A stretch of DNA of 64,000 nucleotides from assembly GCF_017301735.1 (NCBI RefSeq), contig NZ_CP071090.1:9042001-9106000 (forward strand), given 5' to 3'. A program made the position numbers and the translations under genes. Source of the stretch: Pyxidicoccus parkwaysis (lineage in GTDB: Bacteria; Myxococcota; Myxococcia; Myxococcales; Myxococcaceae). This document shows, in pieces, positions 49,570-58,438 of the stretch (its first letter is position 1; every line of letters starts with the position of its first letter). The notes beneath the pieces were generated by a model that was not told the origin of the DNA, did not search any database, and saw only the letters and a program-made list of their open reading frames with translations.

Positions 49570-50112
49570 TCAGGGGTCTCTGAGAGCTGGGATGCCCGAG
49601 GTGACCTTGTGCATCAATTCCTGGAGGGTCGTCCGCTCCGTTTCGCTCAGGGGAGCCATGAGCGCGGAGATGCGGCGGTAGTGGTCCGGCAGCATGCCGT
49701 CGAGCAGCTTGCGGCCCTTGGCGGTCAGCCGCACGGTGTACATGCGGCGGTCCTCGGGGTGGTCCTGCCGGGAGATGAGCTCGTCCTTCTCCAGCGTGTC
49801 GAGCAGGCCCGTCATGGTGGCCCGGCTGACGCACGAGCTCTCGGCCAGCTCGGCCGGGGTGAGGCCACGCCCGGCCTCCGAGTCCTCGGCGGAGAAGAGG
49901 CGGATCAACACGACGAAGCGGCCCATGGACAGGCCGTGACGCGACAGGTGCGCGTCGTAGGCCCCCGTCAGCTCGTGCGCCAGGTGCAGCATGCCAATGC
50001 ACGTCTGGATGGCGCTCATGTCGAGCTGGGGAAAGCGCTCCGCCAGCCGCTTCAGCCGCTCGTAGCGGGGAACGGGGGGTAACGACAGGAAGGGTGAGGT
50101 TCTTGCTGCCAC
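49570..50112 (-). CDS. MarR-family transcriptional regulator
   Basis: A 180-residue winged-helix regulator with the MarR core: LTPAELAESSCVSRATMTGLL recognition helix and the wing SRQDHPEDRRMYTVRLTAKGRKLL. It stands first in an operon with emrA and emrB on the same strand and probably represses them until a phenolic or other toxic ligand binds. The GTG at 50112 is the start used; an internal ATG follows about 30 residues later. A near-palindrome lies in its own upstream region, suggesting autoregulation. Confidence 0.9.
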   Translation of the reverse strand: MAARTSPFLSLPPVPRYERLKRLAERFPQLDMSAIQTCIGMLHLAHELTGAYDAHLSRHGLSMGRFVVLIRLFSAEDSEAGRGLTPAELAESSCVSRATMTGLLDTLEKDELISRQDHPEDRRMYTVRLTAKGRKLLDGMLPDHYRRISALMAPLSETERTTLQELMHKVTSGIPALRDP

Positions 50113-50281
50113 AGTGACCTTACAATAAGGGCCCTAACTAAATTCGCAACCCGAAGTGCGGAGCGCTTCTCATGAGGCAGGCAGGCCGTCCAGCGCGGGC
50201 GGGGGAGCGGCCGCTCGGTGTACTACTGGAAGGCATGTCCCGGCTTCACGGGTGGGAGTCCGGCGCCGTTATGAAGGAACC

Positions 50282-50515
50282 GTGCTGGACGTGAAGGACA
50301 CCACGGTGCAGGCGGCGCTGCGGCGTGCCTGTGAGGAGGCCGGGCTGCCGGACTCGCTCCGGGGCTGTGTGTATCCGCTGCTGCGGGACGCGGAGGGCGA
50401 GTGGCCCGTGTGCTGCGGTGGAGGCTGCATGCCGTGCTCCTCCACGCTGGTGGACGTGGCGGTCCGCACGCTGGAGTTGCTGGGGACACCCCGGCGCGCG
50501 CCGCTCACGGGGTGA
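50282..50515 (+). CDS. Small Cys-rich protein, unknown function
   Basis: I do not recognise this 77-residue protein. GTG 50282 has AAGGA 4 bases upstream. It has no signal peptide or membrane helix, and the middle contains VCCGGGCMPC, four closely spaced cysteines that could bind a metal or form a redox pair. It is likely cytoplasmic. An in-frame start at 50156 would add 42 residues of low-complexity Ala/Arg/Gly sequence and is less likely. Confidence 0.6.
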   Translation: MLDVKDTTVQAALRRACEEAGLPDSLRGCVYPLLRDAEGEWPVCCGGGCMPCSSTLVDVAVRTLELLGTPRRAPLTG

Positions 50516-50563
50516 GCCTGGACCTGGCGCGCGCGAGAGGCCGGGCGGCGTACGCTTCGGCGC

Positions 50564-51115
50564 ATGAATCCCATCGTCCATGGAGAAATCGCGTGGCTCG
50601 CCGCCCAGGGCCTGCGCGAGCGCAGGGACCGCATCCTCGTCATGTGCGCGGGGCTGGCTCCGGACCTGGACGGGCTCACGCTGCTCGCGGGCGAGGAGTG
50701 GTACGGGCGCTATCACCACGTCCTCTTCCATGGCTACGTGGGCGCGCTCGTCACCATGGCGGTGTGCGTGGCGTTGGCGCGGCAGCGGGCGTGGGTGGCG
50801 GGCCTGTCGCTGCTGGCGTTCCACCTCCACCTCGTCTGCGACCTCGCGGGCAGCGGGCCCGGGTGGCCCATCCACTACTGGTGGCCGAGCAACATGCGCG
50901 AGTGGTTCTGGGATGGGCAGTGGGATTTGGCCTCGTGGCAGAACAGCGTCATCGGGCTCGCCGTGACGCTGGCGTGCCTGGCGTGCGCGCTGCGCTTCCG
51001 GCGCACCGTGGTGGAGGTGTTCTCCACGCGCTGGGACGCGGAAGTCACGCGCACGCTGAGGCGCCGGTTCCTCGGGGAGGAGAGCGCCCCGAGTTCCACG
51101 CCTCCCGCACCGTGA
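50564..51115 (+). CDS. YdjM/DUF457-type membrane-bound metal-dependent hydrolase-like protein
   Basis: A 183-residue membrane protein with about four helices. It has the histidine/aspartate pattern of the YdjM family: HGEIAWL near the start, APDLDGL, RYHHVLFHGYVGALV and FHLHLVCDL. These residues likely bind a metal at the membrane face. The substrate is unknown. It is 48 bases after the small Cys-rich gene on the same strand. Confidence 0.8.
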   Translation: MNPIVHGEIAWLAAQGLRERRDRILVMCAGLAPDLDGLTLLAGEEWYGRYHHVLFHGYVGALVTMAVCVALARQRAWVAGLSLLAFHLHLVCDLAGSGPGWPIHYWWPSNMREWFWDGQWDLASWQNSVIGLAVTLACLACALRFRRTVVEVFSTRWDAEVTRTLRRRFLGEESAPSSTPPAP

Positions 51116-51224
51116 GCAGGCACGAGGTGCGGTGCCGCCCGCGCGCTGCTCCTCCACCACCGCGAGCGCGCTGAGCGAACGCAGTGCTGAAGCGCGGCGC
51201 CATCCAGCAGCACGGCACGCGGTG

Positions 51225-52382
51225 CTACTCCGGCTGCTTGCAGTCGCGCCGCAGCGTCTCCACGCGGTCCCTGGGCATGGCGCGCACCGTGGCGGGCTTG
51301 AGGGCCCGGAAGCGCTCGCATCGCTCCTTCACGTCCGGCTCCGCGTCCAACTGATTCAGGGCCACCTGCGCCGCCTCGTCGGGCCGGCCCTTGCGGTGGT
51401 AGAGCCGCTCCAGCAGCACGTACGAGCCCTCCGGCCGCGGGTTCTCCGCCACCTGCCGCTTCGCCGCGTCAATCGCCTCGTCCACCCGGCCCTGCTTCTC
51501 CAGGTCCGACGCGCGCTCCAGCTCTTCCGTCTTCGTGCAGTACGGCAACAGCGAGCGCACCTTCTGCACCACGTCGCTCTTCGACTGGTACAGCCTCGCG
51601 TCCACCGAGCGCCAGATTTCGCAGCGCGTGGAGCGGCGCTCGCCCTGGATGAGCTTCGACACCTTCTCCATCACCTGCGCCGCCGCCTCCGGCCGTCCCG
51701 CGTTCGCCAGTCGCTTCGCGAAGTCCATGTGGTCCAGCGCGTCCTGCGAGTCCCGGTACGGGCTCACCTCCAGGTGCTTCTCGTAGCTCTTCTCCGCCGC
51801 CTCCACGTTCCCCTCCGACAACTGCGCCTGCGCCAAATCCCGGTTCGCCCGCGGGTGGAACGGGTTGAGCGCCACCACGCGCTCGAGCAGCGTCACCCGC
51901 ATCGCATCCGTCTTCTGGCGCAGGCTCAGCTCCCAGTAGGGCCGCGCGTCCTTCGTGCCCCGGTCCACCATTCCCTGGTAGATGTCCAGCGCGCGCTGCT
52001 TCAGCTCGCCCCGGGTGCGCGCCTGCGGGGACTCCTTGAAGGACGTGTTCCAGTACGCCTGCGCCAGCGCGAGCTGCACGTCGTTGTTCTCCGGGTCCTT
52101 GCGCTGCGCCTCCTGCAGCAGCTTCACCGCCTTGTCGCAGCCCGCCCGGTCGAAGCCGTCGGACGCACAGTTCTCCTGCGCCAGGCGGATGCCGTCCTTC
52201 GCCTCGGGCGACAGCTCCTTCGGCGCGGCAATGGACGGCGTGAGCGCGGCCGGTGGCGGCGGCGGCGGCGGCTTTGCTTCCGGCTTCTCCGGAGGCGGCA
52301 GCGCCTGCGCGCGGACAAGGAGCGGAACGATGAGCGGAACGAGCAGCACGAGCCACGCGCCACGGAACTTGAACTCGGTCAT
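51225..52382 (-). CDS. Exported TPR protein
   Basis: A 385-residue protein with an N-terminal signal or anchor (about 8-25), a Pro-rich segment (PPPPPPPAAL), then helical TPR-like repeats (VQLALAQAYWNTSF, RANRDLAQAQLSEGNVEAAEKSYEKHL, GSYVLLERLYHRKGRPDEAAQ). Four to five cysteines are spread through the mature part, fitting an extracytoplasmic location. AAGGAG is 6 bases before ATG 52382. It lies 14 bases after the M15-like lipoprotein gene, so the two are one operon; a scaffold role is likely, but no partner is identified. Confidence 0.8.
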   Translation of the reverse strand: MTEFKFRGAWLVLLVPLIVPLLVRAQALPPPEKPEAKPPPPPPPAALTPSIAAPKELSPEAKDGIRLAQENCASDGFDRAGCDKAVKLLQEAQRKDPENNDVQLALAQAYWNTSFKESPQARTRGELKQRALDIYQGMVDRGTKDARPYWELSLRQKTDAMRVTLLERVVALNPFHPRANRDLAQAQLSEGNVEAAEKSYEKHLEVSPYRDSQDALDHMDFAKRLANAGRPEAAAQVMEKVSKLIQGERRSTRCEIWRSVDARLYQSKSDVVQKVRSLLPYCTKTEELERASDLEKQGRVDEAIDAAKRQVAENPRPEGSYVLLERLYHRKGRPDEAAQVALNQLDAEPDVKERCERFRALKPATVRAMPRDRVETLRRDCKQPE

Positions 52383-52396
52383 GGAAGGCTCCTTCG

Positions 52397-53605
52397 TCAC
52401 CGCTGCACGTGGACGTGGTCCGAGGCCGGGTCATTGCAGTCGAGGAACGTCACCGGCCCGTTCTCGGTGAAGCTGTTGTCCTCGCCCGCGACGTTGATGC
52501 CCGCCAGCTCCACCACGCACATGAGCGCCCGGCCGTCCTTGCCCGGAATGGACAGCGTGCGCGGGTCCAAGTCCAACGCGAGCCCGCGCGTGTGCTTGCT
52601 GTTGATGGTCCCCGAGCCGATGAACTTGTTGCGCTGCGGGTTGCGGAACGCGCTGGTGATGATGCTCTCCAGGCTCACCCGGGTGGCGCGGTTGTTCGCG
52701 GGCGTGTCGGAGATGCTGTTGGGCCCGGCGAGGATGGCGCCCGCGCAGCCTCCGTTGACGCGCGCGCCGACGCACACGTCGTCGCCCTTGGGCTCGGTGT
52801 CCCCCAGCGCGCCCAGCATCAGCACCGGCTTGCCGGGCGACACCACGGTGGCGCTGGGGCTCGCCGCGCGCGTGCCCACCGGCACCACCTGCACGTCGTC
52901 GTTGAGGAGGCGGTTCACCTCCGCCTCCACGTCGCGCAGGAGCTTCTCCAGCTCGCCCGGCTTCTCCTCGGCGATGATGGAGTAGTTGCCCCGGTTGAGC
53001 GTGGTGAGCCCCGCCACGCTCACGTTGGTCAGCGCGGGCTGGAAGGTCGTCCCGTAGTCCACGTATTCCTGCCGGAGGATGTCCGCCTCCTCCTGGCGGA
53101 TGAAGCTGGTGGGCGGCAGCTTCACCTCCAGCGTCCCGCCGTCCAGCGCCAGCGAGGCCGTCACCACGTACTGCAGCGGAGGGTTGGGGTCGCGGCTGCC
53201 CGTCTTCGGCAGCGCCGAGGTGCCCCGGAAGACCAGCTCCGTGCCCGTGGCCGTCGCGGGCACGGCGGGCCCGGACTGCGTGCCCACCGGCGCCACCGTC
53301 CAGCGAATCTGCTTCTCCAGTCCCTTGTCGCCGCCCTCCACCCGCGCGTGCGCCACCGTCTCCTCGCGCGTGACGAAGGACGTACGCGGCGGCGAGGTGC
53401 CCTCGCGGCGGGTGAAGACCTCGGTGAGCGCCAACGTCACCGGCCCACCCCCCACGTTCCCGGTGGCCTCAGCCAGGGGAGGTGGCGCGCCGCTGCCACC
53501 CGTGGCCGGGGCGCCCTCCTCCGTCTTCTTTCCGCACGTACATCCAGTGGCGAGCAGGGCGCCCAGCAGCCCCGCGACCAGCCACACACGTGAATTCCCT
53601 CTCAC
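52397..53605 (-). CDS. Lipoprotein with peptidase M15/Hedgehog-DD-peptidase-like C-terminus
   Basis: A 402-residue lipoprotein with lipobox LATGC (Cys22). The N-terminal two-thirds is a beta-rich region without recognised family. The last 70 residues carry the zinc pattern of M15-type DD-peptidases, S-x-H-x2-G-x-A-x-D as SKHTRGLALD, and a terminal H-x-H as DHVHV. An active peptidoglycan carboxypeptidase or a wall-binding derivative is possible; the intermediate catalytic Glu is not obvious to me. GTG 53605 is chosen as it starts the signal peptide and has GGGGGAAG 6 bases upstream. It is followed by the TPR gene. Confidence 0.72.
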   Translation of the reverse strand: MRGNSRVWLVAGLLGALLATGCTCGKKTEEGAPATGGSGAPPPLAEATGNVGGGPVTLALTEVFTRREGTSPPRTSFVTREETVAHARVEGGDKGLEKQIRWTVAPVGTQSGPAVPATATGTELVFRGTSALPKTGSRDPNPPLQYVVTASLALDGGTLEVKLPPTSFIRQEEADILRQEYVDYGTTFQPALTNVSVAGLTTLNRGNYSIIAEEKPGELEKLLRDVEAEVNRLLNDDVQVVPVGTRAASPSATVVSPGKPVLMLGALGDTEPKGDDVCVGARVNGGCAGAILAGPNSISDTPANNRATRVSLESIITSAFRNPQRNKFIGSGTINSKHTRGLALDLDPRTLSIPGKDGRALMCVVELAGINVAGEDNSFTENGPVTFLDCNDPASDHVHVQR

Positions 53606-53863
53606 GAGCGCTTCCCCCCGCCGCGCGGCCGTGTCGCGACGCGCGCATCTTGCGTGAGCCGTCACGCGCTTCCGCGCGCCCGTGAGTCCCGGATGTCCGT
53701 GAGAGGACGCGCTCGCGCGGGACGACGCACTCCGCGACGCTGGCCCCGTCCCCGGGGGCAGCACCCCCCACCCTCCCACCCCTCCCCGCAGGCCCTGACA
53801 CGGTGCGTGGAGCGACAGTTGCTCCTCAAGACAATGCCCGTGAACCTCGCCGCCGCGTCCACC

Positions 53864-53921
53864 GGGGCATCCTGCCCCCGATGGGGCGATGTGCCCCACG
53901 GCGACCGGGGCCATCCGCCCC
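53864..53921. promoter_or_regulatory. Three tandem GGGGC-N5-GCCCC palindromes (enhancer-like array)
   Basis: Perfect 15-bp palindromes lie at 53864-53878, 53883-53897 and 53907-53921; the second extends to TGGGGC-N5-GCCCCA. Centres are 19 and 24 bases apart. The array ends 64 bases before a sigma-54 promoter, the usual position of binding sites for an NtrC-type activator. Confidence 0.8.
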
Positions 53922-53985
53922 ATTCCCGAGCCTGAGCACGACTCCTCCCGAGGGAGGACCGCGTGCACAGCCCCTGGACGGAGGC

Positions 53986-54001
53986 TGGCACGGCGGATGC
54001 T
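53986..54001 (+). promoter_or_regulatory. Sigma-54 (-24/-12) promoter
   Basis: TGGCAC-GGCGG-ATGCT matches the consensus TGGCAC-N5-TTGCW, with the invariant GG and GC 10 bases apart. Transcription would start near 54012, about 40 bases before the small secreted-protein gene. Confidence 0.8.
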
Positions 54002-54052
54002 CTAGCCCGGGTCAGCCGCGCGACATCCCGCGCGGAATACCGGAGTCAAATC

Positions 54053-54262
54053 ATGAAGCGCACCCTGTCCCTCGTTGCCGGCCTCGGACTTTCCCTCGTC
54101 TCCCTCGGCGCCTTCGCGGCGACGCCCAAGCCCGCCACCGAGGGTCAGAAGCCCGCCGCCGCGGCCCCGGCGAAGTCCACCAAGGGCAAGAAGGCGAAGG
54201 CCCACACCGCCTCCACCAAGCCTGCCACGACGCCCTCCGAGGGCTCCGGCACCGGCAACTAG
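54053..54262 (+). CDS. Small secreted Lys/Ala/Pro-rich protein
   Basis: A 69-residue protein with a clear signal peptide, MKRTLSLVAGLGLSLVSLGAFA, cut after Ala22. The mature 47 residues are basic and of low complexity (KPAAAAPAKSTKGKKAKAH). GGAG lies 8 bases before the ATG. A well-formed sigma-54 promoter and activator palindromes precede it. The kinase gene follows after 33 bases with no terminator, so this peptide is the first product of a sigma-54 operon. Function is unknown; a periplasmic polyanion- or wall-binding peptide is a guess from composition. Confidence 0.75.
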   Translation: MKRTLSLVAGLGLSLVSLGAFAATPKPATEGQKPAAAAPAKSTKGKKAKAHTASTKPATTPSEGSGTGN

Positions 54263-54295
54263 TCGCCGCATTTCTCGCAGCACTCGCGGTACGTT

Positions 54296-55830
54296 GTGAG
54301 TACCCACCTCCGGTCCGTGAGCTCCTCCCCCTCGCCCACGGACCGGAGAAGCCTCTTCGAACCGCCCGTGAGACTCGCTCGCAAGTTCACCCTGGCCCTC
54401 GTCCTGCTCGCTGTCGCAGTCATTTCCGGCCTGCAGTACTTCCAGGTACGCCGCGAGCTCGAGCGCTCCGCGCTGGACATGCAGCATGACCATCGCCTCC
54501 TCGGCCACACGCTCGCCGGCGCCATCGGCAAGGCGTGGCAGCTCGCCGGGGAGCGCGAGGCCCTCACCCTCCTCCACCAGTCCAACCGCTTCCAGGAGCA
54601 GGTGCACCTGCGCTGGGTGTGGCTCGACGGTGGCCCCGGCACGCCACCGCTGGAAGGCTTCCCGCCGCGCCTGCTGGCCACGCTGCGTGAAGGGCAAGAC
54701 GGCTCCATGGTGGACCCGAGCCCCGAGCCGGGCCTGCTCCACTCGTACACGCCGGTCATCATCAACAACCAGCGGCTGGGGGCCATCGAAATCACCGAGT
54801 CGCTGGGCGACCAGCAGCAGCACGTGCGCACCATCGTCGTGGGCACCATCGCCGCCACCGCGGCCATTACGCTCGCCTTCCTCATCACCGCCATGGCCAT
54901 GGGCCGGCGCCTGGTGGGAGACCCCGTGGACCGGCTGGTGACGCTCGCGCACCGCATTGGCCAGGGCGACCTCACCGCCCGCGTGCCGCTCCCGCAGAAG
55001 CACGCCGACGAGCTGACGACGCTGGCCAGCGCCATGAACCGCATGGGCGAGCAGTTGGAGGAGACGCGCTCGCGCCTCGCCTCGGAGACGGCCGCGCGCC
55101 TGTCCGCGGTGGAGCACCTGCGGCACGCGGACCGGCTCACCACGGTGGGCAAGCTCGCCTCCGGCGTGGCGCACGAGTTGGGCACGCCGCTCAACGTCGT
55201 CATGGGCCGCGCGAAGATGATTTCCAGCGGCGAGGCCGAGGGCGAGGAGGTCGGCGAGTGCGCGCAAATCATCTCGCAGCAGGCGCAGCACATGACGGGC
55301 ATCATCCGCCAGCTGCTGGACTTCGCCCGCCGCCGCGCGCCGCACCGCGCGCCCGAGGAGGTGCACGGGCTGGTGGAGCGCTCGCTCACCCTGCTGAGGC
55401 CCATGGCCTCCAAGCGGAGCGTGGCGCTGGAGGCCCAGATTCCCGACGGCATGTCGCTGGAGGTGGACGGGGGCCAGGTGCAGCAGGTGCTCACCAACCT
55501 GGTGATGAACGGCCTGCAGGCCATGAAGCGGCCGGGCACCCTGCGCGTGCGCGCCGCCGAGGTCCGCGCCACGCCCCCGGCCGAGGAGGGCGGCGCCGAG
55601 GCCAACTACGTGCGGCTGGACGTGGAGGACGAGGGCGACGGCATTCCCCCGGAGGTGCTGCCCCACGTCTTCGAGCCGTTCTTCACCACCAAGGACGTAG
55701 GCGAGGGCACGGGCCTGGGCTTGTCCGTCTCCTACGGTCTGGTGAGAGACCATGGCGGTTGGATTGGCGTGCGCAGCGAGCCCGGACGCGGTAGCTGCTT
55801 CTCCGTCTATCTGCCACGAGGAGGCAACTG

Positions 55831-55831
<1 letters not shown>
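54296..55831 (+). CDS. Membrane sensor histidine kinase of a sigma-54 circuit
   Basis: A 511-residue kinase with membrane segments at about 31-48 and 180-201 around a periplasmic sensor of about 130 residues. HAMP follows (about 202-255). HisKA has His293 in GVAHELGTPLN, and the ATPase domain shows LVMNGLQAM, DEGDGI, FEPFFTTKD and GTGLGLSVS. The GTG start at 54296 has no strong ribosome site; a GTG 72 bases later is an alternative. It follows the small secreted-protein gene without a terminator and its stop overlaps the regulator start by one base (TGATG). Confidence 0.9.
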
Positions 55832-57261
<1,430 letters not shown>

Positions 57262-58438
57262 TGGCCGCCCTTACGCGCCACCACGTGCCGGCTCGGCATG
57301 GGGGGTAGCTTCGGGCACAGGCTCTCCGAGGCCTCCTTCGCGCCGTAGACGCACAGCACCGGCGTGGTGCCCAAAGCCTCCACGTCCGGCAGCACGGGGA
57401 TGCTGGGGTGCTTGCCGATGCCGAAGAGGTCCGTGACGTGGACCTCGAACTCCGCCTCCGGCCCCGGGGCGAGCAGTGCCACCAGCCGCAGCCGCTCGCG
57501 CAACTCCGGCGGCAGGCGCGCGGCGATGGCCGGCACCAGGTCCGCCCCGCGCGAGTAGCCCATCAGCAGCACGCGCTGCTTGCCCAAGGCGGGCAGGTAG
57601 TGCCGCAGCGCGCGCGCCACGTCCGCCGCCGTCTCCTCCGGCGTGCGCCGCTTCCAGAAGTAGCGCAGCGAGTCCAGCGCCACGGTGGGGATGCCTTCGA
57701 CTGACAGCGCCTTCGCCAGCGCCTTGTCGATTGCCGCCATGCCGCCGTCTCCGGTGACGAGGAAGGCCAGCGTGTCGCCGCCCTCCCTTCCCGCGGGCAC
57801 CTCCACCAGCGGCAAATCTTTCACGGCGGCGCTCGACAGGGGCGTGGGCTCGGAGCGCGCGGAGGCCGTGGCATAGGCCTTCAGCAGTTGGTCCACGGAG
57901 CCCACGGAGACCAGCGTCCTGCTCCCTTCCTTCGAGCCCTCGTGCTCGCGTCCCGGCCCCGCGCAGAAGCGGACCTGCTGGGGATGGGCGTCCAGGCCCA
58001 GCGCACCGGTGAAGGTGCCGACGGGTGCCTGCGCCAGCGTGGCGTCCGCGAGCGCCGCGCCAGCGCCCTCGCCCACCAGCGTCGGGTGGAGGTACTCGGG
58101 CAGGCCCGCGTGTTGTTGATAGCCCTGGCTCAGCGCCTCCAGGTCACCCGCCGGGTATGCGCAGTGCTGCTCGCGCTCCAGCACGCGCAGGTACGCGCTC
58201 GCGTCCACGCCGAGCACCAGCGCGCCCCGCTGTGACAACGCAGAGGCGAGCTCCGCTCCGCGACCGCTGCCCGGTGGCCCTTCCGTGAGCAGCACCGCCA
58301 CAGACGAAGGTGGGCCCTGGGGTTTCGTCACCACCACCGTGCCCAGCCGGCCGAAGCTCGCCGTCTCTGTGGCGGGTGCCTTCGGCGCGGCGAGAGAGCC
58401 TGTGCACAGCAGCAGTCCCAACAGTGCGAGTCCGTGTC

